A stretch of DNA of 64,000 bases from Wenzhouxiangella marina (GCF_001187785.1 NZ_CP012154.1:2412501-2476500); one strand, 5' to 3'. Positions 35,932 to 46,368 are shown, counted from the first letter of the stretch. Notes: generated from the letters alone by a model not told the origin. Made by a program: numbers and translations.

Positions 35932-37190
35932 GCGAGCTGCCTCTCTCGGCGCTGTTCGCGCTGCTCGGCCTGTTGATCGTGCTCTCGGCCTTCTTCTCCA
36001 GCTCGGAGACCGGCCTGGTCGCACTCAATCGCTATCGGCTCCGCCATCAGGCCGACGGCGGCCACCGCGGCGCCCGCCTGGCCCAGGCCCTGCTCGGCCA
36101 GCCGGACCGGATGTTCGGCCTGATCCTCCTCGGCAACAATCTGGTCAACATCCTGGCCGCCTCCATCGGCACGGTGATCGCCATTCGCCTGTTCGGTGAG
36201 GCCGGCATCTGGATCTCGACCCTGGTATTGACCGCCGTGGTACTGATCTTCGCGGAACTGGCCCCGAAGACCGTGGCGGCACTGCATCCGGACCGCATTG
36301 CCTATCCGGCCAGCTACATCCTCACCCCGCTGCTCAAGCTGCTCTACCCGGTGGTCTGGGTGATCAATCTGGCCGCCTCCGGCCTGCTGCGTCCCTTCGG
36401 CATCCGCCGTGGCACGGGCCACAGCGACGCCCTCAGCCGCGAAGAATTGCGCTCGCTCGTAAAGGAAGGCGGTGGGCGCCATATCTCGATGGACCACCAG
36501 CAGATGCTGATCAACATCCTGGATCTGGAGCACGGCCGCGTCGATGACGTGATGGTCCCCCGCCAGGACATCGTCGGTCTCGACCTGGACGCGGACTGGG
36601 ACGAGATCGTGCAGACCCTGACCCAGAGTCTGTTCACGCGTCTGCCGGTCTGGCGCGGCGACCTCGACAACATCGTCGGTCTCCTGCACATCCGCACCGT
36701 CGTCACCCAGCTGGCGCAGAACCGTCTCGACATGGCCTCACTGATGCGCGCCATCCGCAAGCCCTACTTCATCCCGGAAGGCACGGCCCTGACCCAGCAG
36801 CTGCTCGAGTTCCAGAGCCGCGAGCGGCGCATGGGCCTGGTGGTCGACGAGTACGGCGACATCCAGGGCCTGGTGACCCTCGACGACATCCTCGAAGAAA
36901 TCGTCGGCGAGTACACCACCGAGGGCGGCAGCCGTCAGCGTCGCGTCCGTCAGCAGGAGAACGGCACCTGGATCATCGATGGCGCGGCCACGGTGCGCAT
37001 GCTCAACCGCCGCCTCGACTGGGATCTGCCCACCTCGGGTGCCAAGACCATCAACGGCCTGCTGCTGGAAGAGCTCGAGTCGATTCCCGAAGGACGGACC
37101 AGTCTGCGGATCGGGGAGCAGCTGTTCACCATCGTCGATCTGGACGGCTCGCGGATCCGCAAGGTCATGGTCCGCTCCGCCGAGGATTGA
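35928..37190 (+). CDS. yfjD: CNNM/CorB-type HlyC-CorC family transporter (YfjD-like)
   Basis: The protein has 420 residues. An amino-terminal CNNM (DUF21) membrane domain has four hydrophobic segments (FALLGLLIVLSAFFSSSETGLVALNRYRL). A CBS pair follows (VDDVMVPRQDIVGLD ... RRMGLVVDEYGDIQGLVTLDDILEEIVGEYTTE), then a CorC_HlyC carboxy-terminal domain. Relatives take part in magnesium or cobalt efflux. The ypjD-yfjD order beside ffh matches E. coli. Confidence 0.93.
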   Translation: MSELPLSALFALLGLLIVLSAFFSSSETGLVALNRYRLRHQADGGHRGARLAQALLGQPDRMFGLILLGNNLVNILAASIGTVIAIRLFGEAGIWISTLVLTAVVLIFAELAPKTVAALHPDRIAYPASYILTPLLKLLYPVVWVINLAASGLLRPFGIRRGTGHSDALSREELRSLVKEGGGRHISMDHQQMLINILDLEHGRVDDVMVPRQDIVGLDLDADWDEIVQTLTQSLFTRLPVWRGDLDNIVGLLHIRTVVTQLAQNRLDMASLMRAIRKPYFIPEGTALTQQLLEFQSRERRMGLVVDEYGDIQGLVTLDDILEEIVGEYTTEGGSRQRRVRQQENGTWIIDGAATVRMLNRRLDWDLPTSGAKTINGLLLEELESIPEGRTSLRIGEQLFTIVDLDGSRIRKVMVRSAED

Positions 37191-37211
37191 GCACCATCCC
37201 CGATGCCGTGG

Positions 37212-37236
37212 CAGCCGCTCAGGATCAGAGCGGCTG
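37212..37236. terminator. bidirectional hairpin between convergent genes
   Basis: A perfect nine-base-pair stem (37212-37220 with 37228-37236) and a seven-base loop lie between the stops of yfjD (plus) and the AsmA-like gene (minus). There is no T tract on either side, so it may work with Rho or only protect RNA ends. Confidence 0.55.
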
Positions 37237-37270
37237 ATCCATCACCGCCAATCGTGGGCCCTGGCTCCGA

Positions 37271-39319
37271 TCAGCGTCCACGCGTGGCGGCACGCAGTTG
37301 AGCGAGCAGCTGAGGCCAGTCGACCAGGCGTCGATGGCCAATGATGTCCAGGCGCGGAACGCCCCTGCCCTCGACGATGTAGAAGCCACCGGATTCGTGC
37401 GGCGCCACGCCATCGACGTGGCAGATGTTGTTGGACAGACGGCAGGCCAGGCCCGCCCGCCGGTAGGGAAAATCCTCGAAGACGCGCAGCACCGTGCCGC
37501 TGAGCAGGGCCCCGCCGACCCCACCGCCCAGGCTGGACAGGTTGTCGACGGCACGCTGGCTGATCCGTCGCCGTGGCGCATCCTCGTGCGTATAGATTCG
37601 GGTGTTCATGGCGACCGGGCGCCAGTCGAGGAGCCGCAGATCACGCATCCAGCCCGAGACCTGGCCCTCCATGCGGCCGAAATTGAAGGCACCGGTCAGC
37701 TCCAGCAGATCGAGGCGATCGAAACGGACTTGGGCGGCCAGCGCCGGTAGCGTGCCGAAGGGCCGCTCGACGACCAGCTCATCCAGACGGATGCGCCCCT
37801 CGAATGCCTCGATATCGATGCCCCCGGTGAAGGCCAGTCGTTCGCGACCGACTCTGATGCCCGGGAACGCGCCGGCCAGGGTGCCACCGAAGGAGGGAAA
37901 ACCGAGCAGGGCCGTCAGACGCACGAGATCGATCGGCTCGATGCGTGCATCGAGTTCGATCCCCCGCTCCTCCAGTCGATCATTGAGTTTCAGACGGTCG
38001 ATGACCAGTGCCCCGTCGAGCAGCGGCAGTCGAAACGGCTCGCTGAGCGATAGCCCGCTTCGGTCGCTGGCGGCCCGCAGACGGCCCGGACCGAAGGGCA
38101 GGCCCAGCAGTTCCAACCCGGCGAGTTCCAGTGCCAGGTCCGCGACTCCCTGATCGAATTCTAGCACGCCGGACAAGCCAGCCAGACCGAAGCGACCATC
38201 GGGTTCCTGGAAGCCAACCTGCGCCAGCCGGGCCGTCAGTCCAGTCAAGCCCTCCTGTTCCAGTCGAAGACCGGCCTCGACGCGCCCCTGGGCCTCGAGC
38301 CCGGCGAATCCAGCCGCTGCCGCATGCCCCTCGAACCAGCGCGGCCAGGCCCGGGCCAGATCGAGTTCGATCCGTTCCGCCTCGAGCGAGGCCAGCCGCC
38401 ATCCTGATTCATCACGCTCCGCCCATCCAACCGCCCGGAGCGACAGGATCTCGGGATCATCGAGGGAAAGGCGGCGGATCTCGATACGGTCCGCCGCACG
38501 CGACGCCAGTTCGATCTCCAGCTCCAGCGGCGCCTCGGGGGGCGGCAGATAGAGCGCATCGGCCAACAGCTCTCCGCCGGATTGCGTCAACCGAGTCTCG
38601 AGCGCCCATCCCGACGCATCCAGTTGGCCTTCCAGTTCGATCGCGGCAAGGAGCCCGGCACCGGCCAGGCGACCCTCGAAACCATCGAAATCCAGAGCGG
38701 CGACCCTGAAGCTTCCCTGCAGGCGACCATCGATCCAGCTCGCCTGGCCATCGATGCGCCCGTCCAGCAAGTCCAGACCGGGCAGCCAGGCCCTGAGCTC
38801 GGGCAAACGCGCAAGAATCAGTTCGTCGAGCTCCAGATTCAGGCTGGCAGCCTCTGCCTCGGGCTTCGACCAACGCAAGGCCAGGCCCAGGCTCTCCAGC
38901 TCGATGTCCAGGCTCGGCCGAGTCACTTCGGGATCGAAGCGAAAGGCGCCGCTCAGGGCACCCTGATCCGGCCGCTGCCAGACGAACTGTCCAGCCAGAC
39001 AGGGAAGCCCCGAGGCCGCACCGGAATTCAATGGGCATTCGATTTCAAGGGTACCCAGCGCCAGATCCGCCCGGCTTTCGAACGCCAGCCTCAGGCCATC
39101 GACCTGGGCACTCCAGGTGCCATCTGCAGACCCAGGATCTAGGTAGGCAAGGCTCAACGTCTCCCAGTGAAGCGAACCCGCATTGCCCGCGCCACTGTCG
39201 ACAAGCAACTCGGCCGAACGCGCCTGGCCGGCACCCGCCAGCAGGACGAACAGCAGCATCAGCGACAGGCAGACTTGGCCAGGGAGCCAGGAGTCGCTAT
39301 AGTTGCCATGTGATTTCAT
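37271..39319 (-). CDS. large AsmA/TamB-like exported protein
   Basis: The protein has 682 residues. A signal peptide (LSLMLLFVLLAGAGQARSA) is followed by a long series of amphipathic beta strands with the pattern 'L.LELDEL.LARL..LRAWLPGLDLLDGRIDGQASWIDGRLQGSF', typical of the repeating beta-groove (RBG) proteins AsmA, TamB, YhdP and YdbH, which bridge the inner and outer membranes and carry phospholipids. Near the end, RRRISQRAVDNLSSLGGG and a Cys pair (LACRLSNNICHVDG) precede a final VEGRGVPRLDIIGHRRLVDW. I place it in the AsmA-like group by pattern only. Its ATG overlaps the divergent REC-HPt start by 10 bases. Confidence 0.6.
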   Translation of the reverse strand: MKSHGNYSDSWLPGQVCLSLMLLFVLLAGAGQARSAELLVDSGAGNAGSLHWETLSLAYLDPGSADGTWSAQVDGLRLAFESRADLALGTLEIECPLNSGAASGLPCLAGQFVWQRPDQGALSGAFRFDPEVTRPSLDIELESLGLALRWSKPEAEAASLNLELDELILARLPELRAWLPGLDLLDGRIDGQASWIDGRLQGSFRVAALDFDGFEGRLAGAGLLAAIELEGQLDASGWALETRLTQSGGELLADALYLPPPEAPLELEIELASRAADRIEIRRLSLDDPEILSLRAVGWAERDESGWRLASLEAERIELDLARAWPRWFEGHAAAAGFAGLEAQGRVEAGLRLEQEGLTGLTARLAQVGFQEPDGRFGLAGLSGVLEFDQGVADLALELAGLELLGLPFGPGRLRAASDRSGLSLSEPFRLPLLDGALVIDRLKLNDRLEERGIELDARIEPIDLVRLTALLGFPSFGGTLAGAFPGIRVGRERLAFTGGIDIEAFEGRIRLDELVVERPFGTLPALAAQVRFDRLDLLELTGAFNFGRMEGQVSGWMRDLRLLDWRPVAMNTRIYTHEDAPRRRISQRAVDNLSSLGGGVGGALLSGTVLRVFEDFPYRRAGLACRLSNNICHVDGVAPHESGGFYIVEGRGVPRLDIIGHRRLVDWPQLLAQLRAATRGR

Positions 39320-40086
39320 GCGCCGATCATTCTCTGCCCGAATCGCTTCGCATCCTGGTGGTTGACGATCACGAGGTCAATCGCGAGTTCCTGCAGCATG
39401 GACTGAAGGACCGCCTTGCAAGGGTCGATGCCGCGAGCTCGGCCGCCGAGGCGGTCGAACGCTGCCGCCGAAGCGAGTATGACCTGATCCTGATGGATCT
39501 GCACATGCCAGGACGCAATGGCCTGGACGCTGCCCGCTCGATCCGCGAACTCGATCATCCGTCGGCAGGAGCGGAGATCCTTTTTCTGACCGCAGACGCT
39601 CGTCGGGAAGAGCGGCAACGTCTGGCCGAGGCCGGATTCGATCACTGCCTGAGCAAACCCGTTGGTCTCGACGAACTTCTCGAGGCGATGGCCTGCCTGC
39701 ATGAAGACGGGCGTCTACCGAAACCGCGCCGGGACGAGGACGGCATGCGTCCGGCTCTGCTTGCCACCGGCGACGCCCTGCACTCCCCTTCCGCGCATGG
39801 ATCGCGAGCCCGCCAGTTGCGGCATCGCTTCGGCCGCGAACTCGAAAAAGGTTTGAGCGAATTGGAGCAGCAGCTGTTCGCGGGGCAATCCGCTCGCGCT
39901 CGGGCACGGCTGCACCAGTGGTCGGGTGCCGCCGGCTTCGTCGGCGCGATGGCGCTCGGGCAAGCCTGTCGGGAGCTGCACCGAGCGCTGGGCAGCCGGG
40001 ATCGCTTCAGCGTCGGTCAAGCCTGGCTGAACTTCAACCGAACTGCCAGGGCGACCACGGCACTCCTCCTACGGACGGCTGACTGA
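39310..40086 (+). CDS. response regulator receiver domain with HPt-like domain
   Basis: The protein has 258 residues. The REC domain spans about 13-130: acid pair D19/D20, phospho-acceptor D63 ([10 protein letters not shown]), T94 and K116 (LSKP). After a linker, residues about 163-245 form a helical HPt-like domain with a candidate phospho-histidine at H202 ([11 protein letters not shown]), where the usual HxLKGxA lysine is replaced by serine. There is no DNA-binding output domain and no histidine kinase nearby, so it looks like a phosphorelay intermediate. The start is GTG at 39310, as no ATG lies in frame before the REC domain. Confidence 0.78.
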   Translation: MISCADHSLPESLRILVVDDHEVNREFLQHGLKDRLARVDAASSAAEAVERCRRSEYDLILMDLHMPGRNGLDAARSIRELDHPSAGAEILFLTADARREERQRLAEAGFDHCLSKPVGLDELLEAMACLHEDGRLPKPRRDEDGMRPALLATGDALHSPSAHGSRARQLRHRFGRELEKGLSELEQQLFAGQSARARARLHQWSGAAGFVGAMALGQACRELHRALGSRDRFSVGQAWLNFNRTARATTALLLRTAD

Positions 40087-40815
40087 GCAGTCACGCGCTG
40101 CACGCATCAGCCGCTTCATTTCCCGGACCGCCGCGGGCAGCCCCACCATGACGGCTCGCGATACGATCGAGTGGCCGATATTGAGCTCTTCGATGCCTGC
40201 GATTTCAGCGATGGCCTCGACGTTGTGATAGTTGAGTCCATGCCCGGCGTTGATCGCCAGCCCGAGCGCGCGCCCGTGCTCGACGGCCTCGACGATCCGT
40301 GCCAGCTCCCGTGCCTGATCCGCACCCCGGGTGTCTGCATAGCGGCCGGTGTGCAGCTCCACGACCGGCGCTCCGCAATCCCGGGCCGCGTCGAGCTGGG
40401 CAGGATCCGGGTCGATGAACAGACTGGCGCGGCAGCCCGCTTCGGACAGACGCTGACAGGCCTCGGCCACGCGCGAGCTCGAAGCACGAACATCCAGGCC
40501 ACCCTCGGTGGTGAGTTCTTCCCGGCGCTCCGGAACCAGACAGACGTCGCTGGGCCGAATCCGCTCGGCCTTGGCGAGCATTTCATCGGTGACCGCCAGC
40601 TCCAGATTCATCCGCGTCGTGATCAACTCCGCCAGCAATTCGACGTCACGATCCTGGATGTGGCGCCGGTCTTCGCGAAGATGGATGGTGATAGCGTCCG
40701 CCCCCGCCTCCTCGGCCAGCGCCGCCGCCTGGACCAGCGAGGGGTATTGACCGCGCCGGGCCTGGCGAAGGGTGGCCACATGATCGATATTCACACCGAG
40801 CAGCAATCGGCTCAT
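40069..40815 (-). CDS. pdxJ: pyridoxine 5'-phosphate synthase
   Basis: PdxJ closes the pyridoxine ring from 1-deoxyxylulose 5-phosphate and aminoacetone phosphate in vitamin B6 synthesis. It has 248 residues. The [16 protein letters not shown] opening and [11 protein letters not shown] are diagnostic. Its carboxy terminus overlaps the end of the REC-HPt gene by 18 bases. It starts with a four-base overlap on recO, as in E. coli; acpS, the usual next gene, is missing here. Confidence 0.97.
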   Translation of the reverse strand: MSRLLLGVNIDHVATLRQARRGQYPSLVQAAALAEEAGADAITIHLREDRRHIQDRDVELLAELITTRMNLELAVTDEMLAKAERIRPSDVCLVPERREELTTEGGLDVRASSSRVAEACQRLSEAGCRASLFIDPDPAQLDAARDCGAPVVELHTGRYADTRGADQARELARIVEAVEHGRALGLAINAGHGLNYHNVEAIAEIAGIEELNIGHSIVSRAVMVGLPAAVREMKRLMRAARDCSVSRP

Positions 40816-41540
40816 CTTGAGTCTCCAGTTGTCGTACGGCGCTGGCCGCCGCGCAGCAGTTCGCGGGTCTTGAGTGAGCGCCCACCGAGCTGGTGGTCGA
40901 TCAGCCAGCGCGTGAGAAGACGCGCCTCCCGCCGGATCTCGGCATCGGCCTGATCGATCTCACCGGCCAGGAAAAGCGCGGCTTGTCCGTGAACCACAGC
41001 CGCACCCTCCCTTTCGACCGGCACCAGGCCGGTTTCCGGCAGCACATGATACAGGCCCTCCGGAACGATCGCCGCGCCGTCAGTCGCGTTGCAGGCCAGA
41101 TCAGGCAACACGCCGAGACTGGCCAGCAGCTCGCACTCGAAGCGACGCAGGGCCCGGGCCTGACGGTCCGGATCGAGCAGGCAGGTCAGCGCCCTGCCGT
41201 AGGCTTCGAACAGGTCCGGCATGGGCTCATCACGATCGAGAAGGACCAGCAGGAGTTCATTCAGATAGAGCCCGCACCACAAGGCCTGTCCGCTCAGTGG
41301 AATTCGCGCACTCGAAGGCTCGAGCGCCGTCAGGGTGCCCAGCTCGCCGCGCCGGCTCCAGGCAGCCTGCAGCGGACAGAAGGGTTCGACCATGCCCCGC
41401 CAGGGCGACCGTGCACCGCGAGCAGCGCGGGCGACCAGGCCGATCCGACCGTGGTCCCGGGTGAACAGTTCGACCAATAGGCTGGACTCGCGCCAGGCCT
41501 TGCGATGCAGCACCCAGCAGGCCTGATCATCAACGCGCAT
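40812..41540 (-). CDS. recO: DNA repair protein RecO
   Basis: RecO anneals SSB-coated single strands and loads RecA with RecR in gap repair. It has 242 residues. The amino-terminal OB-fold opening is [36 protein letters not shown], followed by the helical carboxy domain. The zinc cysteines of some RecO proteins are not all present. The gene lies between era and pdxJ with one-base and four-base overlaps. Confidence 0.95.
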   Translation of the reverse strand: MRVDDQACWVLHRKAWRESSLLVELFTRDHGRIGLVARAARGARSPWRGMVEPFCPLQAAWSRRGELGTLTALEPSSARIPLSGQALWCGLYLNELLLVLLDRDEPMPDLFEAYGRALTCLLDPDRQARALRRFECELLASLGVLPDLACNATDGAAIVPEGLYHVLPETGLVPVEREGAAVVHGQAALFLAGEIDQADAEIRREARLLTRWLIDHQLGGRSLKTRELLRGGQRRTTTGDSR

Positions 41541-42427
41541 CAGCGCGAATAACCGAGCTCGTCGAGCTGCCCCTCATCGTCGATCCAGCCCTTGCGGGTA
41601 CGCACGTGCAGGTTCAGGTGCACTCGCTCGCCAAGCAGTTCGCCGATCGCCGCACGGGCCCGGGATCCCACTCGCTTCAGCACCTGACCCTGCCGGCCGA
41701 TGACCATCCCCTTGTGGCGATCCTCCGAGACCACGATCAGGGCATCGATCTCGATCCGGGTCCCGGTGCGCTCGAAGCGCTCGACGATCACGCTCAGGCC
41801 ATAGGGGATTTCCTGGTGCAGCTGCAGCATGAGCTGCTCCCGGACCATTTCGGCCGCCAGGAAGCGTTCCGAGCGGTCGGTGAACTGATCTTCGGGATAG
41901 GCCGGCTCGCCTTCCGGGAGCGCCTTGAAGACCTCGCTGAGCAGGTCTTCCACACCATCGTTCCTGAGCGCCGAGACGTAGACGACGGCTTTGAAGTCCG
42001 CCCCCGCGACCCAGCGCTCGGTCAGCTTCAGCAACTCGGCACGATCCTTGAGCAGATCGATCTTGTTGATCACCAGAATGGACTGGCCCTCGTGCTGGGC
42101 GACCTGGGCCAGGGCCAGGTCATCCTCGTCGGTCTGGCGCGTCGCATCGATCACCAGCACCAGCACGTCCACGCCGCGACTGGTATCGGCGGCAATCCGG
42201 TTGAGGCGCCGATTGAGTGCGTGGTCTCGTCGACGATGCAAGCCAGGGGTGTCCACGAATACGATCTGACCGCGCGCCTCGCTGTGGATCCCCATGATGC
42301 GATGCCGCGTGGTCTGGGGTTTATGGGTCACGATGGCCAGGGGCGCATCGACGATGCGGTTGAGCAAGGTCGATTTGCCGACGTTCGGCCGTCCGATCAG
42401 GGCCGCATGCCCGAACCTGCGACTCAC
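41540..42427 (-). CDS. era: GTPase Era
   Basis: Era is an essential GTPase for 16S rRNA 3'-end maturation and 30S assembly. It has 295 residues. G1 is GRPNVGKST (12-20), G3 is DTPG and G4 is NKID, and a carboxy-terminal KH domain (GQVLKRVGSRARAAIGELLG) binds the rRNA. The start is GTG at 42427, overlapping the rnc stop as GTGA, so it is translated by coupling with rnc. Confidence 0.97.
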   Translation of the reverse strand: MSRRFGHAALIGRPNVGKSTLLNRIVDAPLAIVTHKPQTTRHRIMGIHSEARGQIVFVDTPGLHRRRDHALNRRLNRIAADTSRGVDVLVLVIDATRQTDEDDLALAQVAQHEGQSILVINKIDLLKDRAELLKLTERWVAGADFKAVVYVSALRNDGVEDLLSEVFKALPEGEPAYPEDQFTDRSERFLAAEMVREQLMLQLHQEIPYGLSVIVERFERTGTRIEIDALIVVSEDRHKGMVIGRQGQVLKRVGSRARAAIGELLGERVHLNLHVRTRKGWIDDEGQLDELGYSR

Positions 42428-43149
42428 GATGACCCTCCCTCTTGCCGACCGGTATCGGAATGCGCCCTCACCATGCCGAAACGTTCCAGCAGATTCTGGT
42501 GCATGATGCGGGCCGCTGCCTGCTCGGCCTTCCGCCGACTGCCGGCCTCGGCCCGGACGGGCGGTGCCAATTCACCGACTCGGCATTCGACTTCGAATCG
42601 CTTGGCGTGGTCGGCCCCGGATTCCTTCAACACTTCATACTCCGGCAAGTCATGTCCCTGGCCCTGCAACAACTCCTGCAGTCGAGTCTTGGGGTCCTTC
42701 AGGCGGTCGGCCTCGGGAAGTTCACGTTCGCGCTTTTCAAGCAGGGATCGAACGACTCGGCGAGCCTCTTCGAAACCACCATCGAGAAACACCGCTCCGA
42801 TCAGGGCCTCGACGACGTCCGCCAGAATTGACTCCCGCAGATAGCCGCCGCTCTTCATCTCGCCCTGCCCCAGGCGCAGATGCGTGCCGAGGTCGAGGTC
42901 CTGAGCGATCTCTGCCAGGGTCCGGTCCCGGACCAGACGCGACCGCAGTCGGCTGAGGTCACCTTCGGCGGCGTGCGGCCGTCGTTCGAAGAGCAGCTCG
43001 GCCGCGACCAGATTCAGCAGGCTGTCACCAAGGAATTCCAGCCGTTCGTAGTGACCGGGGCCGTGACTCCGGTGAGTCAGGGCCCGGGTCAGCAGGTCCG
43101 GGTCGGAAAACTCATGATCGATTCCCGGCAGACGACTCGGCCGGGGCAC
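42424..43149 (-). CDS. rnc: ribonuclease III
   Basis: This double-strand RNA endonuclease processes rRNA precursors and regulates mRNAs. It has 241 residues. The catalytic signature YERLEFLGDSLLN is near residue 35. A carboxy-terminal double-strand RNA-binding domain follows (KTRLQELLQGQGHDLPEYEVL...). The start is GTG at 43149. E. coli rnc is autoregulated through a leader stem; I did not find a clear one in the 40 bases upstream. Confidence 0.97.
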   Translation of the reverse strand: MPRPSRLPGIDHEFSDPDLLTRALTHRSHGPGHYERLEFLGDSLLNLVAAELLFERRPHAAEGDLSRLRSRLVRDRTLAEIAQDLDLGTHLRLGQGEMKSGGYLRESILADVVEALIGAVFLDGGFEEARRVVRSLLEKRERELPEADRLKDPKTRLQELLQGQGHDLPEYEVLKESGADHAKRFEVECRVGELAPPVRAEAGSRRKAEQAAARIMHQNLLERFGMVRAHSDTGRQEGGSS

Positions 43150-43189
43150 TAGCGATTCACGCGATACATCGGGCCACCCCAGAAAACGC

Positions 43190-43582
43190 CTAGTTTCTCA
43201 GAGGGTGGACACTACGGAATTTCACGATGGCATCGATGTTACCGATCAGATGCGTCTCGACCTCGTATTCGACCACCAGGGCCGGGGGCGGCCCGCGCTC
43301 GATCGTCACGTGCTGCGCGGTCACGTGTTCGACATAGCTCACTTGAAGCCGAGTGATCAGGTCACGCCGTATCGAATTGGGGGGCTGGTTGGCCGCACCG
43401 GGCTCGTCGGCGACGGCCTTGATTTCGCTGACCACGGACATGTGGTTCAGGTAGATCGGCACCAGCTTGATCCCGATGTAGACGGCGAACAGCACGAAGA
43501 CCAGAAGAAAGATGAATCCGATCAGACTCATGCCTTGCTGGGCACGGGCCTGAACGGCTGGATGATGGGTGGACATGGTCAT
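43190..43582 (-). CDS. DUF4845 membrane protein
   Basis: The protein has 130 residues with one amino-terminal membrane helix (GMSLIGFIFLLVFVLFAVYIGIKLVPIYL) preceded by a prepilin-like RAQQGMSLIGF segment. A small soluble domain follows. DUF4845 proteins are regularly found between lepB and rnc, and their role is unknown. ATG 43582 has GGGAGA about four bases upstream; ATG 43576 is also possible. Confidence 0.88.
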   Translation of the reverse strand: MTMSTHHPAVQARAQQGMSLIGFIFLLVFVLFAVYIGIKLVPIYLNHMSVVSEIKAVADEPGAANQPPNSIRRDLITRLQVSYVEHVTAQHVTIERGPPPALVVEYEVETHLIGNIDAIVKFRSVHPLRN

Positions 43583-43650
43583 CAATTCTCCCTCGAGAGC
43601 AATCCCAAAGCGCCCTTGACGCCGCCAACGGCGCCACAGGACCCGACAAT

Positions 43651-44439
43651 TTACTCGATCTTATCACCGATCCGGTCGAACACCACGCATCCACGGCTGC
43701 AATCCCAGTGCATCCAGATCCGGGTGGCCTTGCCGACCAGGTGATCCTCGGGCACGAAGCCCCAGGCGCGCGAGTCTGACGAGGCATCCCGGTTGTCACC
43801 CATCACGAAGTAGTGGCCTTCCGGCACGGTCCAGCTCTGCTGGCCGCGCTGCACGGTCTGCGGATTGACCAGGATCGGATGACTCACCTCGCCAAGCTGC
43901 TCGATACGCCGCAGGGGCCGTTCCCCGGGACGGTTGCGGTTGATCCCCTCACCGATCCAGACCCCGTCCTGCTCCTGCAGCATGGGCTCGCCGTTGATGA
44001 ACAGCATCTTGTTTCGATAGGTAATGGTGTCGCCGGGCAGACCGATGACTCGCTTGATGAAATTGGTACGGCCGTCGACCGGATAACGAAACACCACCAC
44101 ATCACCGCGTTCCGGTTCACCCGTGCTCAGGAACTCGGTGTTCAGCACCGGAAGGCGAAGGCCGTAGGCGAACTTGTTGACCACGATGAAGTCACCGATC
44201 AGCAAGGACGGCACCATCGAGGCCGAGGGAATCTTGAACGGCTCGAACAAGAAGGAGCGAAAGATCAGCACCACCAGCAGGATCGGAAAGAACGAACCCA
44301 CCACTTCGACCGGCTTGCCTGCACCCGTGGCCGACTGGTTCTTCCCCCGCCGGCGGCGGAAGAAGAACCTGTCGAGCGCCCAGAGCACTCCGGTCGCCAG
44401 CGTCAGAAGGGTCAGAATCAGGGCGTAGTCGATGTACAT
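43651..44439 (-). CDS. lepB: signal peptidase I
   Basis: LepB removes signal peptides from exported preproteins at the periplasmic face of the inner membrane. It has 262 residues. Two membrane helices (about 5-22 and 48-66) precede the Ser/Lys dyad: S74 in IPSASMVPSLL and K129 in NFIKRVIGLPGD. The GDNRDASSDSRAWGFV box is near the end. It follows lepA by 14 bases. Confidence 0.97.
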   Translation of the reverse strand: MYIDYALILTLLTLATGVLWALDRFFFRRRRGKNQSATGAGKPVEVVGSFFPILLVVLIFRSFLFEPFKIPSASMVPSLLIGDFIVVNKFAYGLRLPVLNTEFLSTGEPERGDVVVFRYPVDGRTNFIKRVIGLPGDTITYRNKMLFINGEPMLQEQDGVWIGEGINRNRPGERPLRRIEQLGEVSHPILVNPQTVQRGQQSWTVPEGHYFVMGDNRDASSDSRAWGFVPEDHLVGKATRIWMHWDCSRGCVVFDRIGDKIE

Positions 44440-44453
44440 GTCACTTCTCGTTC

Positions 44454-46259
44454 TTATTTATCGTTGTCTGTTCTCAGCACGGCCAGGAAGGCCTCCTGGG
44501 GAATTTCCACCCGGCCGACCTGCTTCATGCGACGCTTGCCTGCTTTCTGCTTTTCCAGCAGCTTGCGCTTTCGCGTGATGTCGCCGCCGTAGCACTTGGC
44601 CGTGACGTTCTTGCGATACGCCTTGACTGTCGAGCGAGCGATGATGTGCGAGCCGATGGCCGCCTGAATGGCGATATCGAACATCTGACGCGGGATCAGC
44701 TCGCGCATGCGTTCGGCAAGCTCGCGACCCCGACGATCGGCGAATTCACGGTGAACGATCACACTCAGGGCATCGACCCGCTCCCCGTTGATCATCAGAT
44801 CGAGCCGAACGAAGGGACCGGCCTGATAGCGAACGAAATCGTATTCGAAGGACGCGAAGCCCCGACTGCAGGACTTGAGTTTGTCGAAGAAATCCATCAC
44901 CACTTCGGACATCGGCAGCTCGTAGCTCAGCTGCACCTGTCCGCCGAGAAAACGCATGTCCTTCTGGGCCCCACGCTTCTCTTCACACAAGCCGATGACC
45001 GCACCGACGTAGTCCTGGGGAACGAGGATATTGGCCAGGATGATCGGCTCGCGGATCTCGGAGATCTTGTTGATCGGCGGCATGCCGGCGGGATTGTCGA
45101 GCTGGAGGATCTCGCCATCGGTCATCGCCAGCTCGTAGACCACGGTCGGTGCCGTCGTGATCAGATCGAGATCATACTCTCGCTCGAGACGCTCCTGAAC
45201 GATCTCCATGTGCAGCATGCCAAGGAAGCCGCAGCGGAAACCGAAGCCCAGGGCCACCGAGGTTTCCGGCTCGAACTGCAGGGCGGAGTCGTTCAGCTGG
45301 AGCTTGTCCAGCGCCTCGCGCAGATCCGGATAGTCGCTGGAATCGACCGGGAAGATGCCGGCGAACACGCGCGGCTTGAGCGGCTTGAAGCCGGGCAGCG
45401 GCGCCTCGGCCGGCGCGCGGGAATGAGTGATCGTGTCGCCGACCGGCGCTCCGTGGACTTCCTTGATGCCAGCCGCGACGAATCCGACCTGGCCGCAGCC
45501 CAGGGTCTGCGTGGCGGTCCGCTTGGGCGTGAAGACGCCGATCTGATCGGCCTGATGCTCTTCACCCGTGGACATGATCCGGATCTTGTCGCCCTTGTTC
45601 AGGCGCCCCTGCTTGATACGGACCAGGGAGTTCACGCCGAGATAATTGTCGAACCAGGAATCGACGATCAGCGCCTGCAATGGCCCGTCGCCCCGATCCT
45701 CGGGCGGCGGAATGCGCTTGACCAGCGCCTCGAGCACTTCGCGGATCCCCAGGCCGGTCTTGGCGCTGACCTCGAGGGCGTCGCTGGCATCGATGCCGAT
45801 GATGTCCTCGATCTGATGCTTGACCCGCTCCGGATCGGCCGCCGGCAGATCGATCTTGTTGATCACCGGAATCACTTCCAGACCCTGTTCCACGGCGGTG
45901 TAGCAATTGGCCACGCTCTGCGCCTCGACCCCCTGCGCCGCATCGACCACCAGCAAGGCGCCTTCACAGGCCGCCAGCGACCGCGACACCTCGTAGGAGA
46001 AGTCGACGTGCCCGGGCGTGTCGATGAAATTGAGCTGGTAGGTCTCGCCATCCTCAGCCGTGTAGTTCAAGGTCACGCTCTGAGCCTTGATGGTGATCCC
46101 GCGCTCGCGCTCGATATCCATCGAATCAAGCACTTGGGCAGCCATTTCGCGATCGCTCAGGCCACCACAGACCTGGATGAAACGATCGGCCAGCGTGGAC
46201 TTGCCGTGATCCACGTGCGCGATGATCGAAAAGTTACGGATACGGCGTGTGTCGGTCAT
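44454..46259 (-). CDS. lepA: elongation factor 4 (LepA)
   Basis: LepA is a translational GTPase that acts on ribosome pausing and biogenesis. It has 601 residues. G1 is AHVDHGKST (14-22), followed by DTPGHVDF and NKIDLP. The EF-G-like domains are complete, and a lysine-rich LepA-specific carboxy terminus ends in [24 protein letters not shown]. The carboxy-terminal domain has no counterpart in EF-G. A -10 element lies upstream next to the mucD terminator. Confidence 0.98.
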   Translation of the reverse strand: MTDTRRIRNFSIIAHVDHGKSTLADRFIQVCGGLSDREMAAQVLDSMDIERERGITIKAQSVTLNYTAEDGETYQLNFIDTPGHVDFSYEVSRSLAACEGALLVVDAAQGVEAQSVANCYTAVEQGLEVIPVINKIDLPAADPERVKHQIEDIIGIDASDALEVSAKTGLGIREVLEALVKRIPPPEDRGDGPLQALIVDSWFDNYLGVNSLVRIKQGRLNKGDKIRIMSTGEEHQADQIGVFTPKRTATQTLGCGQVGFVAAGIKEVHGAPVGDTITHSRAPAEAPLPGFKPLKPRVFAGIFPVDSSDYPDLREALDKLQLNDSALQFEPETSVALGFGFRCGFLGMLHMEIVQERLEREYDLDLITTAPTVVYELAMTDGEILQLDNPAGMPPINKISEIREPIILANILVPQDYVGAVIGLCEEKRGAQKDMRFLGGQVQLSYELPMSEVVMDFFDKLKSCSRGFASFEYDFVRYQAGPFVRLDLMINGERVDALSVIVHREFADRRGRELAERMRELIPRQMFDIAIQAAIGSHIIARSTVKAYRKNVTAKCYGGDITRKRKLLEKQKAGKRRMKQVGRVEIPQEAFLAVLRTDNDK

Positions 46260-46368
46260 TCAGGTCGGTGCTACGGGCTGGGCGCCTGGATCAGGTCGCG
46301 TGGGCTGGCATCAAGGGCCTCGGGCCGGGGCTGGAAGGCCCCATGACTCGTGGCCGAGCAAACCCGCG

